From Streptomyces sp. B3I8 (GTDB lineage: Bacteria > Actinomycetota > Actinomycetes > Streptomycetales > Streptomycetaceae), in contig NZ_JAUSYN010000002.1 in assembly GCF_030816915.1 (NCBI RefSeq), positions 1,501,501 to 1,565,500 on the forward strand: a DNA stretch of 64,000 nucleotides. Reading direction: 5' to 3'. Every line of letters begins with the position of its first letter. The first letter of the stretch is position 1. A program made the position numbers and the translations under genes. The notes beneath the pieces were generated by a model. That model was not told the DNA's origin and did no database searches. It saw nothing but the letters and a program-made list of their open reading frames with translations. Below are positions 40,106 through 47,831 of this stretch, one piece after another.

Positions 40106-41011
40106 GTGGCAAGCGTGACTCCGCCCGCGCGTTTAGAAACAGACGCCGAGGACCGGAAGGGTCTGCACGTCGTCCCAGGGGTACGCCCCGAGGCGAACGC
40201 AGAACACCGGTTCCGCTTCCAGCTGTCCGCACATCCGGGTTCCGTGGCACGGGCCCGGCAGCTGACACGGCAGCGGCTGAGTGACTGGGGGGCCTGCGGG
40301 GACACCTGCGACTCGGCCGCCCTGGTCGTCTCCGAACTCGTCACCAACGCGATCGTGCACACTGCCAGCGAGAACGTCGTGTGCGAGTTGCGCGACGACC
40401 CCGAACTGGTGCGCATAGCCGTGCGTGACGAGGGCTGCGCCCCGGGCGAACCGCATCCCTCCCCGCGCCGACCGGAGGAGGAGCACGGCCGGGGTCTGCT
40501 CCTGGTCGAGGCACTGTGCCGGGCCTGGGGCGCCCAGGAGACCGGGCCGGGACTGCTGGTCTGGGCGGAGCTTCCGCGCCGGGCCGAGGTCTCGGTCACC
40601 CGGGGGGACCTGTCGTGTTCCGGCGACAGGTCCCACCCCGACTCCCCCGAGGCCGCCGACTTCTCCACAGGGGACGCCCGGCCTACCGGGAGGTACGACT
40701 CCCCGGACCCCCGGCCCACGGGCGCACCCGCGAATTCCAGCCGCATGAACGCCGGCCCCGCAGGTTCCGGCGCCGCCGACTCCGGTCCGGGCCGCTCCGC
40801 CGGAACCCCGGCCGCCGACGCTCCGGGCCCCGGCGTTCAGGGCACCCGCACCAGGGGCGGCCCCGAGTCGCGGCCCGCTCCCGGCGACCGCACCACCTCT
40901 CCTCCCGCCCCGCGCGCCGATCTGGGGTGGAGCGCCAAGAAGCCCCCGGCCGAGGGCGGACGGGGCGAGGAGGCGGAAGCGCTTAGGGACATGAGGTCCG
41001 TATGGATGTGA
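40106..41011 (+). CDS. ATP-binding protein, anti-sigma-factor-like HATPase
   Basis: A GHKL ATPase of the RsbW/SpoIIAB type with a long tail. The N-box is VVSELVTNAIVH, and the G1/G2 boxes are VRDEGCAPG and EEEHGRGLLLVEALCRAWG; the domain ends near residue 165, and the following 130 residues are Pro/Gly/Ala-rich and probably disordered. The start is uncertain: GTG at 40106 (used here, 301 aa), GTG at 40115 and TTG at 40079 are in frame around a GGGGAG. Such proteins neighbour XRE/DUF397 pairs in WhiJ/AbaA-type clusters. Confidence 0.8.
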   Translation: MASVTPPARLETDAEDRKGLHVVPGVRPEANAEHRFRFQLSAHPGSVARARQLTRQRLSDWGACGDTCDSAALVVSELVTNAIVHTASENVVCELRDDPELVRIAVRDEGCAPGEPHPSPRRPEEEHGRGLLLVEALCRAWGAQETGPGLLVWAELPRRAEVSVTRGDLSCSGDRSHPDSPEAADFSTGDARPTGRYDSPDPRPTGAPANSSRMNAGPAGSGAADSGPGRSAGTPAADAPGPGVQGTRTRGGPESRPAPGDRTTSPPAPRADLGWSAKKPPAEGGRGEEAEALRDMRSVWM

Positions 41012-41478
41012 CGGGCGCCTCCTCCGGCGGCCGTCACGGCGCCCGGGTACTGACCCTGGCCACCCTGGTCGGTCTCCGAAGCACCCGGCGCACGCCCCCC
41101 GCGCCCGATCGGCTGCCCATCCCGGCCGGCATGACACTGCCGCTCGGCTGCGACGCGGTGGCGGTGCCGGCCGCCCTCGGGGCCCAGTTGATGCCCCGGC
41201 TCCCCCGCGTCGGCTGTGTGTACGCGGACCGCGCGCACTGGTGGTGGATCGTGCCGTCCGACTCCGACGTGGCCCTGGAGTGGCCGGCGCCGGCCCACTA
41301 CGCGGCGGGCGCGGTGGTCACCCGCCGGCCGCACGGCTCCGGTGCGGGACCCGGCCCCGTGGAGCTGATCCACCGCCCGCACGGCACCCTTCCGTACACC
41401 CCGCCGATCCCCCTCTACCTGGCGCTGTGCCGGGTCACAGGGGCGACCCCGGCGTGGTCGGGGCCCCTCAGCGCCTGA
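41002..41478 (+). CDS. Conserved hypothetical protein downstream of the HATPase
   Basis: 158 aa, no domain recognised. It starts at an ATG overlapping the upstream gene by 10 nt, or at a GTG two codons later that overlaps its stop as GTGA, so it is probably coupled to the HATPase. The middle has CVYADRAHWWWIVPSDSDVA and the end HGTLPYTPPIPLYLALCRVT. It looks soluble. As a fixed partner of the HATPase it may belong to the same regulatory set. Confidence 0.65.
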   Translation: MDVTGASSGGRHGARVLTLATLVGLRSTRRTPPAPDRLPIPAGMTLPLGCDAVAVPAALGAQLMPRLPRVGCVYADRAHWWWIVPSDSDVALEWPAPAHYAAGAVVTRRPHGSGAGPGPVELIHRPHGTLPYTPPIPLYLALCRVTGATPAWSGPLSA

Positions 41479-41578
41479 GTCCCGCCCGGCACGGCGCGCG
41501 CCGCGCCTCCCGCGACCGGTCCTCCGGCAGCTTTGCCGAGCCCGGCCCGGGGAACCGGGCCGGGCCGAGCGGCGCCGT

Positions 41579-41755
41579 TCAGTCGACCACGGCCTCCGCC
41601 GCGCGCACGATCACGAGGAAAGTGTCCGTGGCGAGGTCCATGACGACCTCGGCGGGAGTCCCCTCCATACGGCGCGCCTGCGCGAACTCCTCCGCGGGCC
41701 ACGAGCCGCGAGGCCCGCCGGCGGGGAACCGCTCAAGCACCGTTCTCCCGTTCAC
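41579..41755 (-). CDS. Small conserved protein, 58 aa
   Basis: A 58-codon gene starting GTG (MNGRTVLERFPAGGPRGSWP) and ending VRAAEAVVD. GGAGGT lies 6 nt upstream of the start, third codon positions are almost all G or C, and the composition (amphipathic C-terminal helix, mixed charge) looks like a real soluble protein. It contains EEFAQARRMEGTPAEVVMDL. I recognise no domain. It follows the uracil-DNA glycosylase gene on the same strand, 133 bp downstream. Confidence 0.7.
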   Translation of the reverse strand: MNGRTVLERFPAGGPRGSWPAEEFAQARRMEGTPAEVVMDLATDTFLVIVRAAEAVVD

Positions 41756-41888
41756 CTGTACACCTCCGTGTCACGCGCCGTACTCCCCGGAACCTCTCCC
41801 GGAAACGGTTGTGGTCCGTAGAGTTAAACGCCTGGGACAGGGTATAGGTCTTCGGACGTGACGGTACTGAGATGTTGTTGACACTCGT

Positions 41889-42704
41889 TCACCGTATTTG
41901 TGTGACGCCCGTCTCCTTGTGCTCCATGTCTCCCGATGCTCGGTGCCTCCCATCGGCACCGTCGGCGGGTGGTCCGCCGGACTGCGGGGCGGCCGGCAGC
42001 CCGGCCGACGTGGCCGCCGTGCGCAACACCTCCCGGAGCATGTCGGGCGTGAGTCGGCCGGTGAACGTGTTGCGCTGGCTGACGTGGAAGCAGCCGAAGA
42101 GTTCCAGAGAGCCGTCGGCCCGGTCCAACCGGATGTGGGCGCCGTGGGCGAAGGGCGGGCGGGGGCGGGGCACCGTCCAGCCGGCTTCGGCGAAGGCCGG
42201 CAGTGCGGCCTGCCAGCCGAACGCGCCCAGTACCACCACCGCTCGCAGCGTCGGACGGAGCAGTGTGAGCTCCTGGACCAGCCAGGGCCGACAGGTGTCC
42301 CGTTCCAGTGGGGTCGGCCTGTTGGCGGGCGGGGCGCAGTGCACCGGCGAGGTGATCCGCACACCGTACAGCTCCAGCCCGTCGCCGATCCGTTCCGCCG
42401 TCGGCTGCGAGGCCAGCCCGACCTCGTGCAGCGCCGCGTACAGCACGTCCCCGGAGCGGTCGCCGGTGAACATCCGTCCGGTCCGGTTGCCGCCGTGGGC
42501 CGCCGGGGCGAGCCCGACCACCAGCAGCGCGGCATCGGGCGGTCCGAAGCCCGGCACCGGCCGCCCCCAGTACGTCCAGTCGGCGAACGCGGCCCGCCGG
42601 GTACGGGCCGCTTCCTCTCTCCAGGCGACCAGTCGTGGGCACGCCCGACAGTCGGCGATCCGCTCGTCCAGTGCGTCCAGTGCGTCCGGTGTGCTGCCGT
42701 CCAT
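41889..42704 (-). CDS. Uracil-DNA glycosylase, family 5 (UdgB-like)
   Basis: Removes uracil and other deaminated bases from DNA. 271 aa with the iron-sulfur-cluster cysteines beginning CRACPRLVAWREE (19-31) and continuing in TSPVHCAPPANR and ERDTCRPWL, the active-site motif GLAPAAHGGNRTGRMFTGD near 65, and the C-terminal HVSQRNTFTGRLTP near 211. The motif set fits family 5 better than family 4. A weak version of the damage motif (GAGTCGGAG, 8 nt, TACGGT) lies 6 nt before the start, over a GGAGGT ribosome site. Confidence 0.9.
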   Translation of the reverse strand: MDGSTPDALDALDERIADCRACPRLVAWREEAARTRRAAFADWTYWGRPVPGFGPPDAALLVVGLAPAAHGGNRTGRMFTGDRSGDVLYAALHEVGLASQPTAERIGDGLELYGVRITSPVHCAPPANRPTPLERDTCRPWLVQELTLLRPTLRAVVVLGAFGWQAALPAFAEAGWTVPRPRPPFAHGAHIRLDRADGSLELFGCFHVSQRNTFTGRLTPDMLREVLRTAATSAGLPAAPQSGGPPADGADGRHRASGDMEHKETGVTQIR

Positions 42705-42779
42705 ACCTCCACCGTAGAGGCCGCCTCCGACTCACGGAGAGCCACACCCCGCGCCTGCCGGGAGCACCGCCTCATCGCC

Positions 42780-43682
42780 TCACCGCCTGGGGAACGTCAC
42801 GCCGGTGAGTTCTTCGGACACCGCCCACAGGCGTCGTTGGACGGTCTCGTCGTGGGAGGCGGGGCTGGAGGCGACCAGCCTCGGATGACCTCGGGTCTCG
42901 CTGCGGTTGCCGGGTCCGTAGTACTGGCCGCCGCGGACCGCCGGATCGGTAGCGGCCCGCAGGGTGGGCAGGGCCCCCATTTCGGGCTTCTGCGTGAACA
43001 GCGGCGCCACCCAGGTGACGGGCACCCGCAGCGCCGCGGGCGCGTTGCGGATGAGTTCGGTGTTGGACACGCCGGGATGGGCGGCCACCGCGACCGTGGT
43101 GCCATGTGCCGCGAGACGGCGGTTCAGTTCGTACGTGAACATCAGGTTGGCGAGCTTCGCCTGGCCGTAGGCGGCGACGCGACCGTAGGAACGTTCCCAC
43201 TGCAGGTCGTCGAAGTGGATGGCGGCCCGGATGCGGTGGCCGGTGCTGCTGACCGTGACGACGCGGGAGCCCGGGACCGGCAGGAGCCGGTCCAGCAACA
43301 GGCCGGTGAGGGCGAAGTGGCCGAGGTGGTTGGTCCCGAACTGCAGCTCGAAGCCGTCGGCGGTGGTCCGGCGCGGGGTGTACATCACGCCGGCGTTATT
43401 GATCAGCAGGTCGATGCGCGGGTGGGCGGCGCGCAGGTCGGCCGCCGCGGATCTGATCGAGTCCAGGGAGGTCAGATCCAGGGCCTGGACGCTGACGTCG
43501 CCGGTGATGCGGTCAACCGCCCGCCTGCCCTTCTCGACGTTGCGGACGGCCAGGACGACGCTCGCCCCCCGGGCGGCGAGCGTCCGGGCCGTCTCGAAGC
43601 CCAGTCCTGTGTTGGCGCCGGTCACGATCGCCACCCGGCCGTGCTGATCGGGGATGTGCTGCTCGGTCCAGTTCTCGGTCAT
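42780..43682 (-). CDS. Short-chain dehydrogenase/reductase
   Basis: 300-aa SDR oxidoreductase of the retinol-dehydrogenase-like group. The cofactor motif is TGANTGLG at 21-28, NNAGVM follows near 96, the catalytic Ser lies in VSSTGH near 145, and the catalytic Tyr/Lys in YGQAK near 170. NADP(H) preference is suggested by AVRNVEKGRRA near 45. It is divergent from a TetR gene; its promoter (TTGACA-17-TATTGT) contains the operator in its spacer, so the TetR protein very probably represses it. Confidence 0.92.
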   Translation of the reverse strand: MTENWTEQHIPDQHGRVAIVTGANTGLGFETARTLAARGASVVLAVRNVEKGRRAVDRITGDVSVQALDLTSLDSIRSAAADLRAAHPRIDLLINNAGVMYTPRRTTADGFELQFGTNHLGHFALTGLLLDRLLPVPGSRVVTVSSTGHRIRAAIHFDDLQWERSYGRVAAYGQAKLANLMFTYELNRRLAAHGTTVAVAAHPGVSNTELIRNAPAALRVPVTWVAPLFTQKPEMGALPTLRAATDPAVRGGQYYGPGNRSETRGHPRLVASSPASHDETVQRRLWAVSEELTGVTFPRR

Positions 43683-43698
43683 GACCCACTCCTAAAGA

Positions 43699-43763
43699 AC
43701 CATCGGTCTGTTACCGAAGGACAATAAGAGACCGGCGGTCTACTGTCAAGGAACCGGCGGTCT
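43699..43763. promoter_or_regulatory. TetR operator array between SDR and tetR genes
   Basis: AGACCGGCGGTCT (43729-43741) is a perfect 13-bp palindrome about a central base. Its right part ACCGGCGGTCT recurs at 43753-43763, and a variant ACCATCGGTCT lies at 43699-43709. The copies are 32 and 22 bp apart, about three and two helix turns, so they face the same side of the DNA. Confidence 0.75.
43721..43749 (-). promoter_or_regulatory. Promoter of the SDR gene
   Basis: On the minus strand TTGACA, 17 nt, TATTGT: a strong housekeeping-type promoter. The 13-bp palindrome lies inside the spacer. Confidence 0.75.
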
Positions 43764-43769
43764 TTAAGC

Positions 43770-43775
43770 TAGGCT
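43770..43775 (+). promoter_or_regulatory. -10 hexamer of the tetR gene, leaderless
   Basis: TAGGCT ends 6 nt before the GTG at 43782, with no ribosome site between. The third operator copy lies just upstream, so autorepression is likely. Confidence 0.5.
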
Positions 43776-43781
43776 GAGGGC

Positions 43782-44447
43782 GTGACATTCCAGCGGGCGC
43801 GAAGCGAGGAGCAGCGGGAGATCCGCCGTCGGGCGATCCTGGACACGGTGGCGGCGATGCTCGAGGAAATGCCCGTCGCCGAGGTGAGCCTCAACGAGAT
43901 CAGCCGCCGGGTGGGCCTGGCCAAATCAAACGTTCTGCGGTACTTCGAGTCGCGCGAGGCGGTGCTGCTCGAACTCCTGGACTCCTTCCTGGAGAGCTGG
44001 ATCGCCGAGCTGACGGACGAGCTGGCCGCGGGTGTCGAGGCGGGCGCGTCGCCGGAAACACGGGCACGCCAACTGGCCGAGATCCTCAGCCGGACACTGG
44101 CGAACCGCGCGGTGCTGTGCGACCTCTTCGGCGCACAGGGCGGTGTCCTCGAACGCAACGTCTCGGTCGAGGTGGTCAAGCGGCACAAGCGGTCCTCCCT
44201 GGCGAAGCTCACGGCCATGTCCGACCTGCTCCGCCGCCACGTGCCCGAACTCGGCGACGAAGCGCCGATGTTCTGTCTGATGGGCCTCGCGTCGGCGGGC
44301 GCCCTGTCGACCTACGTCCCGCCGCCGCCCAGCCTTCTCACCGCCTACGCGGACGAGCCCGCCCTCGGCGTCCTCCACATGGAACTGCGTGAAGCCCTGC
44401 TGATCTCCTTCACCTCGACGCTGCTGGGTGTACTGCCACGCGCCTGA
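43782..44447 (+). CDS. TetR-family transcriptional regulator
   Basis: 221 aa. The N-terminal helix-turn-helix is RRAILDTVAAMLEE followed by VSLNEISRRVGLAKSNVLRY and FESREAVLLELL (about 15-67), the standard TetR layout. The C-terminal ligand-binding domain is helical and carries LFGAQGGVLERNVSVEVVKR near 112. Starts GTG without a leader. Divergent from the SDR gene and sharing an operator array with it. Confidence 0.92.
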   Translation: MTFQRARSEEQREIRRRAILDTVAAMLEEMPVAEVSLNEISRRVGLAKSNVLRYFESREAVLLELLDSFLESWIAELTDELAAGVEAGASPETRARQLAEILSRTLANRAVLCDLFGAQGGVLERNVSVEVVKRHKRSSLAKLTAMSDLLRRHVPELGDEAPMFCLMGLASAGALSTYVPPPPSLLTAYADEPALGVLHMELREALLISFTSTLLGVLPRA

Positions 44448-44593
44448 CCCCGCCCTTGCGCGGTGCAGGAGGACGGCCGGGCGTACGACGCGGACGACGG
44501 ACCCGGTCGCCTGTGGTCGTGGAGGGAGCGCCGGACGCCCCTCCTCCGAGGCGGACATCCCGTGGTCGTGGAACGCCGCCCCGCCGAGTTCAC

Positions 44594-44599
44594 TAAGGT
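44594..44599 (+). promoter_or_regulatory. -10 hexamer of the S4-domain gene, leaderless
   Basis: TAAGGT ends 7 nt before the ATG at 44607. The GGGAG that follows is only 1 nt from the ATG, too close to serve as a ribosome site. Confidence 0.4.
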
Positions 44600-44606
44600 C
44601 GGGAGC

Positions 44607-45131
44607 ATGGCTTCCGAGGGCAGAGAATCCGAAGGCAGAGAACCCGAGGGCGGAGCGGGAGACACCGGCGCCGCCCATGGCACCGGAACCCACGCCGATG
44701 CCGTGGCCGCCGCTGTGGCGGCCCGGCCCGCCGGGGGCGAGAGTGTGCGGATCGACAGCTGGATCTGGTCCGTGCGTCTGGTGAAGACCCGCTCGATGGG
44801 CGCGACCGCCTGCCGGGGCGGGCACGTCCGCGTCAACGGCGAACGCGTCAAGCCCGCGTATGCGGTGCGCGTCGGCGACGAGGTGCGGCTGCGGCAGGCC
44901 GCCGGACGCGAGCGGATCGTCGTCGTGAAGCGTCTGATCCGCAAGCGGGTCGGCGCCCCCGTCGCGGCCGAGTGCTACGTCGACAACAGTCCGCCCCCGC
45001 CGCCCCGTGAGGCGGTCGCGCCGGTCGCCGTCCGCGACCGCGGCGCCGGCCGCCCCACCAAGCGCGACCGGCGCGAACTGGACCGGCTGCGGGCCGCGGC
45101 CGCGGGGGATGCCGAGCCGGGGGCCCACTGA
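44607..45131 (+). CDS. RNA-binding S4-domain protein
   Basis: 174 aa from the ATG giving MASEGRESEGREPEGGAGDT. A low-complexity acidic N-terminus (about 1-45, repeated EGRE) precedes a single S4 domain at about 48-110: RIDSWIWSVRLVKTRSMGAT, then GGHVRVNGERVKPAYAVRVG and DEVRLR. This is the layout of Hsp15/RqcP-like proteins, which bind 23S rRNA or stalled ribosomes; the exact group cannot be told by eye. The C-terminus is basic (GRPTKRDRRELDRLR), as in that family. Confidence 0.85.
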   Translation: MASEGRESEGREPEGGAGDTGAAHGTGTHADAVAAAVAARPAGGESVRIDSWIWSVRLVKTRSMGATACRGGHVRVNGERVKPAYAVRVGDEVRLRQAAGRERIVVVKRLIRKRVGAPVAAECYVDNSPPPPPREAVAPVAVRDRGAGRPTKRDRRELDRLRAAAAGDAEPGAH

Positions 45132-45311
45132 GGTCCACGTCGCCCTCCCCCGAGGCCGACGTACACGGCGGGCAGTACGGCACCCCGCCCCGGCCCAATC
45201 GCCACCTCCCCGCCTGCCGGGCCTGCCCGACTGCCCGTCCCGCCTACCGGACCGTCCCACCTGCCGGGCCCGCCCACCTGCCGGGTGGACGACGGGAAGG
45301 TGACGGCAGGG

Positions 45312-45502
45312 CTAGGGCCTCTCGTTCGGATCATTCCGGCGTCGCGGGGTCCGGCACGCGCCTGTGCGGCGTTGTCGTCGGTTGCCGGGGCTCCGCCCTG
45401 GCGCCCTCCTCCGCCTCGCAGCCGCACGCACCAAACCCCGCCCGGGTCGGTCGAAGACGCACCGCGCCTCCCAGCCGGCCTGATCCAAACGAAAGACCCT
45501 AG
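45312..45502. mobile_element. MITE-like element with 18-bp inverted ends and CTAG flanks
   Basis: The ends GGCCTCTCGTTCGGATCA and (reverse complement of the right end) GGTCTTTCGTTTGGATCA match at 15 of 18 positions, all differences being C/T. Both ends are bordered by CTAG, which fits a 4-bp target duplication of the IS5 type. The 183-bp interior has no open frame with coding character. The right CTAG supplies the TAG stop of the methyltransferase gene. With the C-rich repeats at 45190-45290 it fills the gap 45132-45498. Confidence 0.65.
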
Positions 45503-46188
45503 ACCGGCACCGTCCGTACCCAGACCTGGTCCTGCGTCAGGTAGCGGTCCACGCGCAGTCCGGCCTCGGCGAGCGCCTCCTCGAACCGCTCCTTGGTCAA
45601 GGGCCGTGCCAGGAACGTCTGCGTCCATGTCGCGTCCGGGAACTCGTACTCCGCACGCACCTCGTTCACGCCGTCACCGACCGGCTCCGCGGAGCGTATG
45701 CGCACGGTGAACCCGCTGGGGTCGACCCGTTCCCGCGGCAGGTCGGTGTGGTAGTCCTCGCCCTCCCGCTGGATCAGCACGCAGCCGTCCGCCGCCACGT
45801 GCCGCACGCAGGTGCGCAACAGGCCGCGCCGCACCTCCTCGTCCCCCGCGTGGACGAGGTAGGAGGCGAGCAGCACCACGTCGAACGTCTCGTCGAGCCG
45901 CAGGTTCTCGATCGGGACGCGTATCGTGCGGGCCCCGCGGACCCGCTCCAGCATGTCCGCGGACTCGTCCACCGCCGTGACCCGGAAGCCGCGCTGCAGC
46001 AGGGGGTGGGTCATCCGCCCCACCCCGCACCCCAGCTCCAGGATCCGCGCTCCCGGCGGCACCGCCGCGGCGATGATGTCCGGCTCCTCCCCCACGGGCA
46101 GCCGTGCGTACAGCTCGACCGCGCAGCCGTCCGGGGTGATCGCTCCGGGCCCCGTCCCCTCGTGTCCCGCTCGCATCTGCTGCTTCAT
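45499..46188 (-). CDS. SAM-dependent methyltransferase, class I
   Basis: 229 aa. The SAM site ILELGCGVGRMTHPLLQRGF near 48, VTAVDESADMLERV near 69 and FDVVLLASYLVHAGDEEVRR near 101 are the class I motifs. The substrate is unknown; small-molecule methylation is likeliest. The start is the ATG of MKQQMRAGHEG, with a second ATG four codons in. The stop codon lies in the CTAG border of the MITE-like element, so the C-terminus may have been changed by the insertion. Confidence 0.85.
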   Translation of the reverse strand: MKQQMRAGHEGTGPGAITPDGCAVELYARLPVGEEPDIIAAAVPPGARILELGCGVGRMTHPLLQRGFRVTAVDESADMLERVRGARTIRVPIENLRLDETFDVVLLASYLVHAGDEEVRRGLLRTCVRHVAADGCVLIQREGEDYHTDLPRERVDPSGFTVRIRSAEPVGDGVNEVRAEYEFPDATWTQTFLARPLTKERFEEALAEAGLRVDRYLTQDQVWVRTVPV

Positions 46189-46304
46189 GAACGGAGAACG
46201 GACGGGCGGCGCGCACCCGTTCCCCTCCGCCCGTCACTCGTGGGAGTGAATGTTCGACGAGGGAACACGACACCGGGGCGCGACAATGGGAAGGGGTGAG
46301 GCCG

Positions 46305-46568
46305 ATGCGTACGGGCAGTGAACCGACGACGGCCCGCAGTCCGCTGCGGATGCGATTCTGGCTGAGCGTCTGGGGCGAGGTATGGACGATCGGCGGCACG
46401 GTCGCGCTCGTGCTGGCGGGCAGGCCGGGCTGGGCCGCCGTCTGTGCCGGGCTGTGGCTGATCGTGACCGTCGACCTGATCGTGGTCGTGCGGCACATCC
46501 GGCAGGGTCCGCACTGGCAGCCGGGCCGCGACATCCCGCCCTACCGGCCACCGGAGGGGCCACGCTGA
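46305..46568 (+). CDS. Small membrane protein, DUF6343-like
   Basis: 87 aa from the ATG giving MRTGSEPTTARSPLRMRFWL; GGGAAGGGG lies about 9 nt upstream. An in-frame GTG at 46296 is too close to that site. Two hydrophobic helices (about 20-42 and 46-66) are followed by the conserved cytoplasmic tail VVRHIRQGPHWQPGRDIPPY. The pattern matches small Streptomyces membrane proteins that I recall as DUF6343. Function unknown. Confidence 0.8.
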   Translation: MRTGSEPTTARSPLRMRFWLSVWGEVWTIGGTVALVLAGRPGWAAVCAGLWLIVTVDLIVVVRHIRQGPHWQPGRDIPPYRPPEGPR

Positions 46569-46599
46569 TCCTCAGGGCCGGGGCCCGGCCCGCCCCGGG

Positions 46600-46980
46600 T
46601 CACGCGTCGAAGCGGGCGGCTTCCAGGTAGCGCGGGTTGGGGTCGAGGGCCGCCGCGAGACGGTAGTGCCGCTTGGCCTGCTCGGGTCGCAGTTGCCGCT
46701 CGTAGGTCCGGGCAAGCGCGAAGTGGGCGAAGGCATTGTCCGGTTCGCGTTCGAGGACGATGCTGAACTCCAGCTCGGCAGGGCGCAGCTGAGCGGCGGC
46801 GAAGAAGGCGCGGGCGCGCAGCAGCCGGGCCGCGGTGTTCTCGGGGTGCGCGCCTATGACGTCGTCGAGGAGTTTGACGGCGCCTCGTGGGTCGCGTGCG
46901 GCGAGCAGCTGCTCGGCGGCACGGAAGTCGATCACGTCCGTTTCGGGAGTCCGTCCACGGGAACCGCTTGTTTCGGGCAC
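46600..46980 (-). CDS. Tetratricopeptide-repeat protein
   Basis: 126 aa, starting GTG with AGGGAAGGA upstream. About three TPR units run from residue 18: FRAAEQLLAARDPRGAVKLL, ENTAARLLRARAFFAAAQLR and DNAFAHFALARTYERQLRP, with PNPRYLEAARFDA at the end. TPRs bind other proteins; no partner is evident. It starts 15 nt after coaE and is probably co-transcribed with it. Confidence 0.88.
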   Translation of the reverse strand: MPETSGSRGRTPETDVIDFRAAEQLLAARDPRGAVKLLDDVIGAHPENTAARLLRARAFFAAAQLRPAELEFSIVLEREPDNAFAHFALARTYERQLRPEQAKRHYRLAAALDPNPRYLEAARFDA

Positions 46981-46995
46981 GACGATGTCCTTCCC

Positions 46996-47649
46996 TCACT
47001 GGGGTGGTTCAACGCCCCGGCGGGGCGGCTGTTCCGTGGCCGGTGCTGCCGTGCGCCGCGCGCGGTGGACGAGGTCGTCCCACAGTTCCCGAACCCGTCG
47101 CTCCAGTTGGGGCAAGGGCACGTCGTTGTCGACGACGACGTCCGCCACGGCGCGGCGCTGCTCGCGGGAAGCCTGGGCGGCCATGCGGGCGCGGGCGTCC
47201 TCCTCGCTCATGCCGCGCAGCCGGACCAACCGGTCGAGCTGGGTGGCGGGGTCCACGTCGACGACCACCACCACGTCGTACAGGGGTGCGAGGCCGTTCT
47301 CGGTGAGGAGCGGCACGTCGTGGACGACGACGGCGTCCTCGGCCGCGGCGGCCTCGAGTGCGCGGGAGCGGGCGCCGACCAGGGGGTGCACGATCGAGTT
47401 GAGCACCGCGAGCCGGTCGGGGTCGGCGAAGACGACGGCACCGAGGTGCGGGCGGTCCAGGCTGCCGTCCTCGGCGAGGATCTCCTCGCCGAAGGCCTCG
47501 ACAACCGCCGCTAGTCCGGGCGTACCCGGGGCCACGACCTCGCGGGCGATGCGGTCCGCATCGATCAGTACCGCGCCGCATGCGACGAGCAGTCGGGACA
47601 CCTCGCTCTTGCCGGCGCCGATTCCGCCGGTCAGGCCCACGGACAGCAT
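46996..47649 (-). CDS. coaE: Dephospho-CoA kinase
   Basis: Phosphorylates dephospho-CoA, the last step of coenzyme A synthesis. 217 aa with Walker [12 protein letters not shown] at 5-15, the substrate-site [19 protein letters not shown] near 28, and [21 protein letters not shown] near 110. The family's core ends near residue 195; the last 20 residues are a Pro/Arg-rich tail. GTGAAGG precedes the ATG. Confidence 0.95.
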   Translation of the reverse strand: MLSVGLTGGIGAGKSEVSRLLVACGAVLIDADRIAREVVAPGTPGLAAVVEAFGEEILAEDGSLDRPHLGAVVFADPDRLAVLNSIVHPLVGARSRALEAAAAEDAVVVHDVPLLTENGLAPLYDVVVVVDVDPATQLDRLVRLRGMSEEDARARMAAQASREQRRAVADVVVDNDVPLPQLERRVRELWDDLVHRARRTAAPATEQPPRRGVEPPQ

Positions 47650-47831
47650 GACCGCGCCTTCACCTCACCCACTCCCGCACCGGCGGGGACCACATGCCGA
47701 CTCCTGATGGATACCGCGGGCAGAGCCCGTCGGTGCGTCCGCGCCACGGCGGATGCCGACTGACCACGGCCGTCCGCAGGCTATCGGATCATCGGATCAC
47801 CCCTGTCGGCCCGCTCCGCCGGGAGGGAGCG

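Noticed and set aside
42711..42733. Damage-type promoter upstream of the uracil-DNA glycosylase gene
   Set aside because: The -10 and spacing fit (GAGTCGGAG, 8 nt, TACGGT), but the upstream part matches only 6 of 9 positions and overlaps a normal ribosome site; not counted with the six.
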